Below are positions 1-8,516 of a stretch of 64,000 nt of DNA, piece after piece. Both the position numbers and the translations under genes were made by a program. Source of the stretch: Acidobacteriaceae bacterium. GTDB lineage: Bacteria; Acidobacteriota; Terriglobia; Terriglobales; Acidobacteriaceae. Location of the stretch: contig PLCS01000010.1 of the NCBI GenBank assembly GCA_003134855.1, forward strand, positions 248,001-312,000. Reading direction: 5' to 3'. The notes under the pieces were generated by a model. That model was not told the origin of the DNA. It did no database searches and saw only the letters and a program-made list of their open reading frames with translations. Every line of letters starts with the position of its first letter. Positions within the stretch are counted from its first letter, which is position 1.

Positions 1-1110
1 CCGCCGGATGAGATGGACGGGACCAAGCCCGCTCCCAAGATCACCGAGCTGGACAAGAACATCAAGTTCAGCATCACCAACTCATTTGCGGTTCTCTTCC
101 AGGCCAGCGTCACCGACGACAAGAACATTGCGGAAACCGGAGCAACGCCTGCGACGGCCACCACGACCACCTCCAGCTTCAACCTGGACGAAGCCGCGTT
201 TTTTGTTGCCGGCGCCGTGCCCGAAACCGGCTTCTCCTATTTCGGCCATTATGAGATGTACCAGGACGGAAGCAACGGCTTGGAGCAGGGCTTCGGCGTT
301 TGGACGGGCGGCAAGGCCAACAGCAGCTATTTCGTCAAAGGCGGCGAGATGCATATGCAGGAGGGCGAGGGAACGCGCGCGGCGATGTTCTACAACCTCT
401 TCGCCGACCCCGCCTTCACGCTCACCAACACCGATCCCATCGGCTTTGCGCTCGATCAGCATCCGGTCGGCATCGATGTTGGCTACACGCACGCCTCGAA
501 TTATTTCAAGAACATTTTTGCCGTCTCCGCCAAGGTCACCAACGGATTGGACGCCAATGGCGACGCGATCCTGAATGCCTCGACCAAGAACTCCAAGGAT
601 GTGTGGGCCGACGCGGACTACTGGTTTGGCCCCGATGGCGGCGTTACGGTGTTGATGTACCGCGGGTCGAAGGATCAGAACCAGAACGATGCGGCGGGCA
701 ACCCGTTCACCTATCGGCCAACCTTCTACCGCGCGGGCGTCTTCGGTAACTACCTGTTCTTCGACAAACTGGACCTTCTGGGGGGCTACATCCGCAGCCA
801 CGACGACTACCGCTTTGACCTGGTTTCGCCGATGACAAACTACACCGCGAATACCTATCGCGGCGAAGCGGACTATTATCTCAAGACGGGCACGGTGATC
901 ATGGCGCGCGTTGATCGCGGAACCGCTGGCATTGCGCCGCAGCCAACCATGCACACGCGCGCCTTTGGCATCGGCGCCGAACACGCACTGACGCAGACAG
1001 GCAACATCGTTGTCCGCGCCGCCTATAACCAGGAGCACGACGCCGATCCGGTCGCCCAGATGGGATCGACCGACAAGCTGTTCAAACTCGATTTCCGGTT
1101 CATGTGGTAA
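1..1110 (+). CDS. Outer-membrane beta-barrel protein, 3' part
   Basis: The frame is already open at the first base of the window, so the N-terminus and any signal peptide lie upstream. The visible ~369 residues have no cysteine, are rich in Tyr, Phe, Gly, Asn and Asp, and alternate short polar turns with amphipathic strands. They finish in the strand FRFMW with a terminal aromatic residue, the usual C-terminal signature of BAM-assembled outer-membrane barrels. The gene ends 11 bases before a cytochrome c gene and heads a same-strand run of electron-transfer genes, so a porin or outer-membrane conduit serving that chain is likely by context. I cannot name the family. An MtrB/PioB-type porin is possible, but its diagnostic N-terminus is not in the window. 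Confidence 0.6.
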   Translation, partial: PPDEMDGTKPAPKITELDKNIKFSITNSFAVLFQASVTDDKNIAETGATPATATTTTSSFNLDEAAFFVAGAVPETGFSYFGHYEMYQDGSNGLEQGFGVWTGGKANSSYFVKGGEMHMQEGEGTRAAMFYNLFADPAFTLTNTDPIGFALDQHPVGIDVGYTHASNYFKNIFAVSAKVTNGLDANGDAILNASTKNSKDVWADADYWFGPDGGVTVLMYRGSKDQNQNDAAGNPFTYRPTFYRAGVFGNYLFFDKLDLLGGYIRSHDDYRFDLVSPMTNYTANTYRGEADYYLKTGTVIMARVDRGTAGIAPQPTMHTRAFGIGAEHALTQTGNIVVRAAYNQEHDADPVAQMGSTDKLFKLDFRFMW

Positions 1111-1121
1111 GGAGAGAGAAA

Positions 1122-1529
1122 ATGCACAAGGCAATTCGCACCATAGCCATCGCCTGTCTCGGCGCGCCTTTGTTTCTGTGGGCGCAGAGCAGCAATGTAA
1201 CGCTCCCGCAGGACAAGGGGCCGGACAAGATCAACATCTCCAGCTACCCGCCGGAGCAGCAGAAGGGGTACAAGGTTTTTACGGACAAGTGCTCCAAGTG
1301 CCACACCATCGCGCGGCCCATCAACACATTGATGACGCAGTCGGAGTGGAGCCGCTATGTGAAGCGCATGATGCACAAGCCGAACTCGGGCATCAGCGAT
1401 ACGCAGGGCAAGACGATCTATGAGTTTCTCGCCTATGACCAGGAGAATCGCAAGGACAAGAATCCGTCAGCCTTCTCCAAGGCGCTGAGCGACGAAGAGA
1501 TCGAGAAGCTGAAGTCGGAACAGCACTAA
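1122..1529 (+). CDS. Small periplasmic monohaem cytochrome c
   Basis: This 135-residue protein starts at an ATG preceded by a purine-rich GGAGAGAG. Residues ~1-23 form a signal peptide ending in LFLWAQ. There is one haem c site, CSKCH, at about residue 59. The downstream methionine-rich stretch (VKRMMHKP) can supply the distal Met ligand, as in class I cytochromes. The C-terminal third is charged and ends in KLKSEQH. It probably shuttles electrons in the periplasm for the adjacent Rieske/cytochrome b complex (inference from position). The gene follows the barrel gene by 11 bases and is separated from the next gene by a repetitive, hairpin-forming spacer. Confidence 0.8.
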   Translation: MHKAIRTIAIACLGAPLFLWAQSSNVTLPQDKGPDKINISSYPPEQQKGYKVFTDKCSKCHTIARPINTLMTQSEWSRYVKRMMHKPNSGISDTQGKTIYEFLAYDQENRKDKNPSAFSKALSDEEIEKLKSEQH

Positions 1530-1530
1530 T

Positions 1531-1628
1531 GAAGTGAAGAAGTGAAATAGTGAAGAAGTGAATGAGTGAATGAGTGACGCAGGAATAGCGCATATTATTC
1601 CCTTGTTCACTTCTTCACTCATTCACTC
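1531..1628. repeat. Spacer of GTGAA-type repeats able to form two competing hairpins
   Basis: The left half is a run of imperfect GAAGTGAA / GAATGAGTGA units and the right half carries their complement. GAGTGAATGAGTGA (1564-1577) pairs perfectly with TCACTCATTCACTC (1615-1628), and AGTGAAGAAGTG (1549-1560) pairs perfectly with CACTTCTTCACT (1608-1619). The two pairings share bases and exclude each other. No T-tract follows, so this is not an ordinary terminator. It lies in the leader of the following flavoprotein gene. Confidence 0.6.
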
Positions 1629-1659
1629 TCAACAGAGGAATCGGCAAAACGGGGAATCC

Positions 1660-3504
1660 ATGAGCTATTCCATCACCGTCCCGGACCAGGAATATTTCGA
1701 CAAGAATATTCCCTGCCGCTCGGCATGTCCGATTCATACGGAATGCGGGCGCTACGTCCAGGCGATTGGAATCTCCCAGGATGAGGAAGCCTATCTTCTG
1801 GCCCGCGCGCCCAATCCCTTTGCTTATGTGCTGGGGCGCATCTGCGCCCACCCCTGTGAGGACAACTGCCGGCGCGGCAAGATCGACGAACCCATCGCCA
1901 TCTGCGCGCTGAAGCGCTACGCCACCGATCGCCACAACCTGGGCATGGGGCACGATCCGGCGCGCAAGAAGCTGGCCGCCCCGGTAAAGCGCGGCAAGCG
2001 CATCGCCATTGTGGGCGCGGGCGTCTGCGGCCTCACCTGCGCGCACGACCTGGCCTTACTCGGCTATGAAGTGGAAGTCTTTGAGTCCGCTCCGGTCCCC
2101 GGCGGAATGTTGTATCTGGGCATCCCGCAGTTCCGCCTGCCGCGCGAGATCATCAAGATGGAGGTCGATAACATCCTGGCCCTGGGCGTCACGCTGCACA
2201 CCCGCGTAACGCTGGGCCGTGATCTTTCCTTCGCCGAGCTGCGCGCGAAGTTCGACTCGGTTCTGCTGGCCACCGGCCTCAACAAGGGCCGTGAGTTGAA
2301 TATTCCCGGCGCGCATCTGGCCGGCGTCTATAACGGCATCGATTTTCTCATCAACGTCAATCTGGGCTTCGAGATCGATCTGGGCAAACGCGTCGTCGTG
2401 GTCGGCGGCGGCAATGTGGCCATCGACGTGGCCCGCGCGGCGGTGCGGCTGGTACAGGAGTCGGCGATCTTTCCAGAAGCAGATCAGGAGGATGACGCCA
2501 AGGGACTGCAGCCGGCCTTCGACGCTGCACGCATGGCCCTGCGCTCCGGCGCGGAAGAGGTGGAGTTGGTCAGCCTGGAATCGCGGGCGCAGATGCCGGC
2601 GTGGAAGGGCGAGGTGGACGAGGCCGAGCACGAAGGCATCGCGGTGGAAAATGGCTGGGGCCCCAGGGAGATTGTCGGCGAGAACGGCAAAGTCACCGGC
2701 TTGAAGGTGCGCCGCTGCCTGACGGTCTTCGACGAAAACGGCCGCTTTAATCCCGCCTTCAGCGACGAAGAGAAGATCATCCCCTGCGACAGTGTGATCC
2801 TGGCCATCGGCCAGCAGGCCGACCTTTCGTTCTTGAGTGGCGAAGAGGGCGTGCAGGTGACGCCGCGCGGGATTCTCAAGATCGACGAAAACCTGATGAC
2901 CACGGCTCCGGGCGTCTTTGCCGGCGGCGACGTAGCCTTTGGTCCGCGCATTCTGGTCGAGGCCGTCGCCAACGGGCACAAGGCGGCGCGCTCCATTCAC
3001 GTCTTCCTCAGCGGCAAGACGAAGAAGACGGTGCTGAGCCGCTTCCGCATTCTGCCCAACTGGGAGATGCCGCGCGGCTTTCTCACCACGCCGCGGCAGA
3101 AGATGCCAGTGCTGGCCGCCAACCGGCGCATCGGAATTGCCGAAGTGGAGCTGGGCTTCGACGAAGAGCAGGGGCGCGCCGAAGGGCTGCGCTGCCTCAA
3201 CTGCCAGGTCAACACCATCTTCGACGGATCGAAGTGCATCCTCTGCGCCGGCTGCGTCGATGTCTGCCCGGAGAGCTGCCTGCGCCTGGTGGATCTGGTG
3301 CAGGTGAGCGGCGACGCGCGATATGACGCACTGATTCAGAATCGCTATGGAGTGCCGGCCGCTGAACTGCAAGCCGGACAGGCGGGAGCGATTATCAAAA
3401 ACGAGGAAAAGTGCATTCGCTGCGGCCTCTGCGCCGCGCGGTGCCCGACCGGGGCCATCACCATGGAGGCCCTGGAGCAGCAGGAACGGGAAGTCTTTGA
3501 GTGA
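1660..3504 (+). CDS. GltD-like NAD(P)-dependent FAD oxidoreductase with added ferredoxin domain
   Basis: This 614-residue protein belongs to the glutamate synthase small-subunit / DPYD flavoprotein superfamily. Residues ~15-90 form the N-terminal Fe-S domain with grouped cysteines (CRSACPIHTEC, CAHPCEDNC). Near residue 115 is the FAD dinucleotide fold GAGVCGLTCA, and near 250 the NAD(P) fold VVGGGNVAIDVAR. FAGGDVAFGP is the second FAD-binding motif. The C-terminus adds two [4Fe-4S] ferredoxin motifs, CILCAGCVDVCPESC and CIRCGLCAARCPTG. No glutamate synthase large subunit is present. It is followed after 13 bases by the Rieske gene, so it may feed NAD(P)H or ferredoxin electrons into the quinol/cytochrome complex (inference). 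The chosen ATG is the one where the conserved sequence begins; an upstream in-frame ATG would translate the repeat spacer. Confidence 0.8.
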   Translation: MSYSITVPDQEYFDKNIPCRSACPIHTECGRYVQAIGISQDEEAYLLARAPNPFAYVLGRICAHPCEDNCRRGKIDEPIAICALKRYATDRHNLGMGHDPARKKLAAPVKRGKRIAIVGAGVCGLTCAHDLALLGYEVEVFESAPVPGGMLYLGIPQFRLPREIIKMEVDNILALGVTLHTRVTLGRDLSFAELRAKFDSVLLATGLNKGRELNIPGAHLAGVYNGIDFLINVNLGFEIDLGKRVVVVGGGNVAIDVARAAVRLVQESAIFPEADQEDDAKGLQPAFDAARMALRSGAEEVELVSLESRAQMPAWKGEVDEAEHEGIAVENGWGPREIVGENGKVTGLKVRRCLTVFDENGRFNPAFSDEEKIIPCDSVILAIGQQADLSFLSGEEGVQVTPRGILKIDENLMTTAPGVFAGGDVAFGPRILVEAVANGHKAARSIHVFLSGKTKKTVLSRFRILPNWEMPRGFLTTPRQKMPVLAANRRIGIAEVELGFDEEQGRAEGLRCLNCQVNTIFDGSKCILCAGCVDVCPESCLRLVDLVQVSGDARYDALIQNRYGVPAAELQAGQAGAIIKNEEKCIRCGLCAARCPTGAITMEALEQQEREVFE

Positions 3505-3517
3505 GGGTGCAAGGGAT

Positions 3518-3979
3518 ATGAATCGACGAGAATTTTTCAAGATCAGTTGGGGAACTGTCGGCTTGGCCGCTCTGGTTTCGGGGGTAGGAGTCAGCCTGGC
3601 CGCCGTGGTCAGGTTCCTGATGCCGAGCGTCTTTTATGAGCCGCCGCAGAGTTTCAAGATCGGCGAGCCGGGAGACTTTCCCTTCGGCCCTCCCACCTTC
3701 CTCGTCGCCGAGAAGATATTTGTCTTTCGCGACCGCGAGAAGGGCTTTGCTGTAGCCAGCGCGGTCTGCACGCATCTGGGCTGCACGGTGGCGCACTTTT
3801 CCAGCGACCAGCGCTTCCATTGCCCCTGCCACGGCAGCGTCTTTGCCGCCGACGGCTCGGTGCAGCACGGCCCCGCGCCGCGCGCCCTGGATTGGTTTGA
3901 AGTGACGATGGCGCGCGATGGCAAGTTGCTCGTCAACAAAGACAAGGTCGTACCGCCCAACTACCGGCTGATGGTGTAA
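3518..3979 (+). CDS. Rieske [2Fe-2S] subunit of a bc-type complex
   Basis: This 153-residue protein has a twin-arginine-type N-terminus (NRREFFK) and one membrane anchor at ~residues 12-32. The Rieske cluster ligands are CTHLGC and CPCHGS, spaced as in canonical Rieske proteins, including the disulfide-forming cysteines. It carries electrons from quinol at the Qo site of cytochrome b to cytochrome c on the periplasmic face. The stop is two bases before the cytochrome b start, showing tight coupling. The start ATG is preceded by AAGGGA. The length is normal for a bacterial b6f/bc Rieske protein. Confidence 0.93.
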   Translation: MNRREFFKISWGTVGLAALVSGVGVSLAAVVRFLMPSVFYEPPQSFKIGEPGDFPFGPPTFLVAEKIFVFRDREKGFAVASAVCTHLGCTVAHFSSDQRFHCPCHGSVFAADGSVQHGPAPRALDWFEVTMARDGKLLVNKDKVVPPNYRLMV

Positions 3980-3981
3980 CG

Positions 3982-5265
3982 ATGAATCTGATCCGCGAAA
4001 TCTGGCAATCGATTGTGCGGCGCGACCCGCTCTCCACCGACAAGGGAAAGTCCGAACTGGTCTTTCTCAACGTGTGGCTGCACATCCATCCCGCCAAGGT
4101 GAAGAAAGAGAATATGAAGTTCAGGCACACCTTTTACCTGGGCTTTATCACCTTCTTTCTCTTTCTCATCCTGCTGACCACGGGAATCGCGCTGATGGTC
4201 TACTACCGGCCCTATCCACCGCAGGCCTATCAGGATATGAAGGACCTGCAATTTGCCGTCTTCATGGGAACATTTCTGCGCAATATGCATCGCTGGGCGG
4301 CGCATGGCATGGTGATCTGCGTCTTTCTGCATATGTGCCGGGTCTTCTACACCGGCTCGTACAAGAAGCCGCGCCAATTCAACTGGGTGATCGGCGTACT
4401 GCTGCTGCTACTCACGCTCAGCCTCTCTTTCACCGGCTATCTGCTGCCCTGGGATCAGCTGGCCTACTGGGCAATCACTGTCGGGACCAACATTGGCAGC
4501 TATGCGCCGCTGATCGGCGGCCAGTTGCGTGAATTGCTTCTCGGCGGCCACAGCGTCGGCGAGGGCGCATTGATTCGCTTCTATGTTCTGCACGTCGCAG
4601 TGCTGCCCGCCGCGATGATCCTGCTCACCATCGTCCACTTCTGGCGCGTGCGCAAAGATGGAGGTCTCTCGCGTCCGGTCTGGAAGCTCAAAGGGAAAAA
4701 GGAAGAGCTGGTCACCATCGGCGCGCCGGCAGTGGCCGTACCGATGCAGGCATCAGCCGCCTCCAAAGATAAAACCTACGGGCTGATGGAGGTGGTCAGT
4801 GGGAAACCCATCTTCGAGACCGTGACTCCCGAAGAGGAAGAGGATACGGTCTTCTCGTATCCCTATGCCTTTGTGCGCGAGGCCGTGGTGCTGATGGCCA
4901 CAGTCACCACCGTCATGACGATGTCGCTGTTTCTGAACGCGCCGCTTGAGGAGCTGGCCAACCCGGCCAAGACGCCCAATCCGGCCAAGGCGCCGTGGTA
5001 CTTTCTGGGGCTTCAGGAGCTGGTCAGCCACTCCGCTTTTCTTGGCGGCGTTGTTGCCCCGGCACTGATGGTCCTGGCGCTGCTGGCTATCCCGTACCTT
5101 GATCGCAATCCCAGCCGCCGGCCCCGCGACCGCAAGTTGATTCTCTGGCTCTTCACCATCTTTGTCGTCGCCAACCTGGCCTTGATCGTCATCGGAACCT
5201 TCTTCCGCGGGCCGGGCTGGGCGATGGTTCCACCATGGGTTCATGTTGTCGGAGGTGCTGAGTGA
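3982..5265 (+). CDS. Cytochrome b (fused b6 and subunit IV) of the bc complex
   Basis: This 427-residue integral membrane protein oxidises quinol. The N-terminal ~215 residues match the four-helix b6 part, with haem-ligand histidines in [10 protein letters not shown] and in the helix [20 protein letters not shown] soluble linker of about 60 residues follows, then three or four more helices of the subunit-IV part. The Qo-loop region reads [11 protein letters not shown], so the classical PEWY motif is APWY here, a form I associate with menaquinol-type complexes (recalled, not checked). The stop shares a base with the next start. Together with the Rieske protein and the downstream hexahaem cytochrome it would make a complete respiratory complex. 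Confidence 0.92.
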   Translation: MNLIREIWQSIVRRDPLSTDKGKSELVFLNVWLHIHPAKVKKENMKFRHTFYLGFITFFLFLILLTTGIALMVYYRPYPPQAYQDMKDLQFAVFMGTFLRNMHRWAAHGMVICVFLHMCRVFYTGSYKKPRQFNWVIGVLLLLLTLSLSFTGYLLPWDQLAYWAITVGTNIGSYAPLIGGQLRELLLGGHSVGEGALIRFYVLHVAVLPAAMILLTIVHFWRVRKDGGLSRPVWKLKGKKEELVTIGAPAVAVPMQASAASKDKTYGLMEVVSGKPIFETVTPEEEEDTVFSYPYAFVREAVVLMATVTTVMTMSLFLNAPLEELANPAKTPNPAKAPWYFLGLQELVSHSAFLGGVVAPALMVLALLAIPYLDRNPSRRPRDRKLILWLFTIFVVANLALIVIGTFFRGPGWAMVPPWVHVVGGAE

Positions 5266-6656
5266 TGGAACGCAGACTACAGCAACTCTTCTTCGCGCTC
5301 AGTCTTCTGGCGCTGGCTCTGATTCTGGCCGCCGCGTGGCAGGCCAACACGCCATCGTGGAAGACTTATCAACGCAGCTTCCTACAGCTTGAGGCGCAGG
5401 AAGAGCCGAACGCCATCACCAAGGCCGCCGTTTTGGCCACGCCGCCGGAGATTCACCAGGTTCTGCTGCCCGGTTTGCAGCGCGTGGATCGCTGCACCAC
5501 CTGCCACCTGGGCGTCGAAGACCCCACGATGAAGAATGCGCCTGAGCCCTTCCGCTATCACGAGAATCTGGGGCCGCACGTTCCCGCGAAATTCGGCTGC
5601 ACTATCTGCCATGGCGGCCAGGGCCTGGCCACCGACAAGGATAGCGCGCACGGCAAGGTCGATTTCTGGCCCAATCCGCTGCTCACCAAGGACTACATCC
5701 GCGCCTCCTGTGGCCGCTGCCACAAGGAAGGCGATGTACCCGGAGTGCCTGAGTTGACCGCGGGCCACCGCCTCTTTGAAACCCAGGGCTGCCGCGGCTG
5801 CCACAAGCTGAATGGCGTGGGCGGAAGCATCGGGCCAGATTTGACAGGGGAAGGCGCCAACCGCCGCGCGCCGGAGTGGCTGGAAGCCCACTTCCTAGCG
5901 CCCAATGCGGTCTCCGCCGGATCGGCCATGCCCAACTTCCACTTCACCAAAGATCAGGCGCGCGATCTCACGTATTACATGCTTTCGCTTACCAACGAAG
6001 AGATGGGAAGCTATTTTTCCAGCCTTCGTCTGATTCCCAGCCCGGAGTATGGCCGGCAATTGTTTGTCGAAAAGAACTGCATCGCCTGCCATTCCATCGG
6101 CGGTGTGGGCGCAAAGACCGCGCCCGACCTGCTCGGCGTCACCAAGCGCCACTCAATCGAATGGCTCGACGAGCAGTTGGTGAATCCCGAACTGGTTTAT
6201 CCGGGCAGCGCGATGCCGGAATACGATCTGGAGACCAATGCCCGCAAGGCGCTGGTGGCGTATATGGCTTCCGCAACGGCGGAGGACGCACAGGCGATTC
6301 TCTCGCGCAGGGCACGGGCGATGACCACCGAGGAGATCGCCATCGAAGCGGGCAAACAGAACTTCTCCCGCTTTGGATGCGTCGGCTGCCACGGGACGGA
6401 ACTGCAAGGAGGCGTGGCCAATCCTAACGCTCAGGGCGGCGAGGTGCCTTCTTTGCTGCACGTCTCCGACGACTACACCAAGGACGAGGTCATCGCGATC
6501 ATCCGCAATGGCCGTGTGCCTCCGCTGGACAATACCGCCGGACCCACTCCGCCGCTCTATATGCCATCATGGAAGAACGTCCTGAGCGACGAAGACATCA
6601 ATCGGATTGCGGACTACCTCTGGTCGAAGCAGCAGAAGGCAAAAGATGCTTGGTAG
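5265..6656 (+). CDS. Membrane-anchored hexahaem cytochrome c of the bc complex
   Basis: The 463-residue protein has an N-terminal membrane anchor (residues ~8-26) and six CxxCH haem sites: CTTCH (~76), CTICH (~112), CGRCH (~149), CRGCH (~176), CIACH (~272) and CVGCH (~372). The last three lie in class-I-like folds with GPDLTGEG or APDLLG loops, while the first three are a compact multihaem region. It takes the place of cytochrome c1/f as electron acceptor of the complex (inference from operon order). The ATG overlaps the cytochrome b stop by one base and has a GGAGG site. A GTG one codon upstream is an alternative start. Confidence 0.88.
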   Translation: MERRLQQLFFALSLLALALILAAAWQANTPSWKTYQRSFLQLEAQEEPNAITKAAVLATPPEIHQVLLPGLQRVDRCTTCHLGVEDPTMKNAPEPFRYHENLGPHVPAKFGCTICHGGQGLATDKDSAHGKVDFWPNPLLTKDYIRASCGRCHKEGDVPGVPELTAGHRLFETQGCRGCHKLNGVGGSIGPDLTGEGANRRAPEWLEAHFLAPNAVSAGSAMPNFHFTKDQARDLTYYMLSLTNEEMGSYFSSLRLIPSPEYGRQLFVEKNCIACHSIGGVGAKTAPDLLGVTKRHSIEWLDEQLVNPELVYPGSAMPEYDLETNARKALVAYMASATAEDAQAILSRRARAMTTEEIAIEAGKQNFSRFGCVGCHGTELQGGVANPNAQGGEVPSLLHVSDDYTKDEVIAIIRNGRVPPLDNTAGPTPPLYMPSWKNVLSDEDINRIADYLWSKQQKAKDAW

Positions 6657-6705
6657 CGCAGCCACCTTGGAGCATTTTCACTGATGGTTCAACGAAGCTC
6701 CGTGC

Positions 6706-6740
6706 CCCATCCATTTCACGTTCTTTGTGAAATGGGTGGG
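6706..6740. repeat. REP-like palindrome, family 1, copy 1
   Basis: Arms CCCATCCATTTCAC and GTGAAATGGGTGGG enclose the loop GTTCTTT. One T/G wobble at the fifth pair is shared by all three copies in the window. It lies in the gap between the hexahaem and reaction-centre-type cytochrome genes. There is no T-tract. Confidence 0.7.
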
Positions 6741-6833
6741 AAACCATTCAATCAACCTTGTATGAAGTGTGAAAAAGCTCTATAGGTGAATGCTGAAAGC
6801 TCGAAAAATGATCCCGTTCGCAACGAGGTTTTT

Positions 6834-7352
6834 GTGAAGTTGTCATATTTCTATCTGCCTTCGGTCGCTACTCTTCTTGCGGTGGCCATTCTTGCGGCTG
6901 CCCAACCCCCCGCAACTCCACCGAGCGCTACTACTCCGCAGCCCACTGAACCCCGCGTCTATCCAGCTCCCACCAATCTCAAAGTCTTGCCCAAAGATCT
7001 GACCGGTCAGCAGGTTCACGAGATCATGGAGAGGTGGTCAGCCTCACTGGGCACTCACTGCGACTCCTGCCACACGGCGGATCCTCAGAATATCGGCCCC
7101 AACGGCCGCCCGCGCCTCAACTTTGCCGACGACACCAAACCCATGAAGAATGCCGCACGCCTCATGTTCAAGATGACCGAGGATATCAACACGAATTACG
7201 TATCCATGATCGACAGCTCCGGCGCTCCGGTCACCTGCGGCACCTGCCATCGCGGCCACATCGGCCCGGAGCCGTTTAAGATCCAGCCGTCTGACGGCCC
7301 GCCAACCGCACAGCTTCCGCTGAGTGGGGAAGAGAGGCCACCGGCGCAATGA
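6834..7352 (+). CDS. Photosynthetic reaction-centre-type dihaem cytochrome c (short form)
   Basis: About 172 residues with a signal peptide (YLPSVATLLAVAILAAAQ) and a Pro/Thr linker, followed by the conserved LPKDLTGQQVHEIMERWSA segment. The two haem sites are CDSCH and CGTCH, each in the context of the reaction-centre cytochrome subunit family (CytoC_RC), but only two haems remain instead of four. Acidobacterial respiratory clusters often carry such short versions (recalled knowledge). A GTG with GAGG five bases upstream is preferred as the start; an upstream GTG at 6786 has no ribosome site and adds a polar N-terminus before the signal peptide. The stop overlaps the next start by four bases. 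Confidence 0.82.
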   Translation: MKLSYFYLPSVATLLAVAILAAAQPPATPPSATTPQPTEPRVYPAPTNLKVLPKDLTGQQVHEIMERWSASLGTHCDSCHTADPQNIGPNGRPRLNFADDTKPMKNAARLMFKMTEDINTNYVSMIDSSGAPVTCGTCHRGHIGPEPFKIQPSDGPPTAQLPLSGEERPPAQ

Positions 7353-8353
7353 AAGTATGCCAAAGCGGCGAGTCGGTATTGCAGAAGCTCAAGGCTGCGT
7401 CGGTGGGCAAAAGGCTCAGTCCGCAAGCCCGCTTCATGCTGTTGTTCGGTGTGGCGATGCTTTGCGTCACAGCAATCGCGGCTCAGACAGGCGAAGCCAA
7501 TCCCGACGGCCAACAGGCCATGCAACAGGCCTCGACCGACTCCGCGGACGCAGCCGCCTGCGCATCCTGTCACAAAGAGGTAGTGAAGAACTTTGACAGC
7601 AATCCGCATAGCGGGGCGCGAATGCCCGGCGGCAAAGGCGTGACCTGCGAGAGCTGCCACGGCCCCGGCAAAGCGCACGAAGAGGGCGGCGACGTTGCAT
7701 CGATCTTCGATCCTGCTACAGCCACGGCCAAAGATGTGGATGAAAAATGTCAGGTGTGCCATGGCGGCAGGCACGTAAACTTTGAGCGCTCATCCCACGG
7801 CAACGGTAATGTGAGCTGCGCCGGCTGTCATAGCGTCCATGCCGCCGTAGCGCCGAAGCATCTGCTCAAGCTGGCGCAGCCTAAACTGTGCTACCAATGC
7901 CACAATGACATCAAGCCGCAATTCTCCATGCCCTTCCGCCACAAGGTTGCAGAGGGGTTGATCCAGTGCACAGACTGCCACGATGCACACGGCGATGATC
8001 GAGAGAGTCAACGCCACACTTCCGCTTGGCAGTTCGCTGTATGCACAAAATGCCACGCTGCGATGGCCGGACCCTTTGTCTATGAGCACGCCGCGGTCAA
8101 GGCTGAAGGTTGCACTGCCTGTCACTTCCCGCACGGGGGAGCGAATCCAAAACTGCTGACTCAAGCCAATGTGAACACGATCTGCCTGCAATGCCATTCG
8201 CCGTCGTTGAACTCGATGACAGGCCAGCCTGCCGTGCCCGCGCACAGCCATTCGGTGCAGGGCCAGTCGTGTACAAGCTGTCACTCCAACATTCACGGCT
8301 CCAATGAGAGCAATGTGTTCCTGAACTCCACGCAGGAAAATGGTGATCGTTGA
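7349..8353 (+). CDS. DmsE/MtrA-type decahaem cytochrome c
   Basis: The 334-residue protein has a hydrophobic export segment at ~residues 30-46 and exactly ten CxxCH sites: CASCH, CESCH, CQVCH, CAGCH, CYQCH, CTDCH, CTKCH, CTACH, CLQCH and CTSCH. Most are followed by the spaced histidines used as second axial ligands. This count and spacing fit the DmsE/MtrA decahaem family, which moves electrons across the periplasm or through an outer-membrane porin. The ATG overlaps the preceding cytochrome stop (ATGA), showing translational coupling. The electron partner could be the barrel protein at the window start, which is inference only. It is the last gene of the plus-strand respiratory block. Confidence 0.88.
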   Translation: MKVCQSGESVLQKLKAASVGKRLSPQARFMLLFGVAMLCVTAIAAQTGEANPDGQQAMQQASTDSADAAACASCHKEVVKNFDSNPHSGARMPGGKGVTCESCHGPGKAHEEGGDVASIFDPATATAKDVDEKCQVCHGGRHVNFERSSHGNGNVSCAGCHSVHAAVAPKHLLKLAQPKLCYQCHNDIKPQFSMPFRHKVAEGLIQCTDCHDAHGDDRESQRHTSAWQFAVCTKCHAAMAGPFVYEHAAVKAEGCTACHFPHGGANPKLLTQANVNTICLQCHSPSLNSMTGQPAVPAHSHSVQGQSCTSCHSNIHGSNESNVFLNSTQENGDR

Positions 8354-8516
8354 CGAGTCTGACTCTGGAGCGCGCTCGTGTCGGAGGCGGTTGGACCGAT
8401 TACGGACAGGCTCATAGATCACCTCTCCTTTCGGTATAGGCCCCTCAATCATACTGTTCCGCGTTTCAGAGATGAAGTTTACGTCATCCATCCGCATGAA
8501 AGTATAAGCATCTTGC

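Noticed and set aside
82..1134. Minus-strand frame opposite the barrel gene
   Set aside because: The plus frame shows barrel features and continues the cluster; the minus frame is rich in His/Arg/Val without structure.
2056..3540. Minus-strand frame opposite the GltD-like gene
   Set aside because: Shadow of a clear Fe-S flavoprotein.
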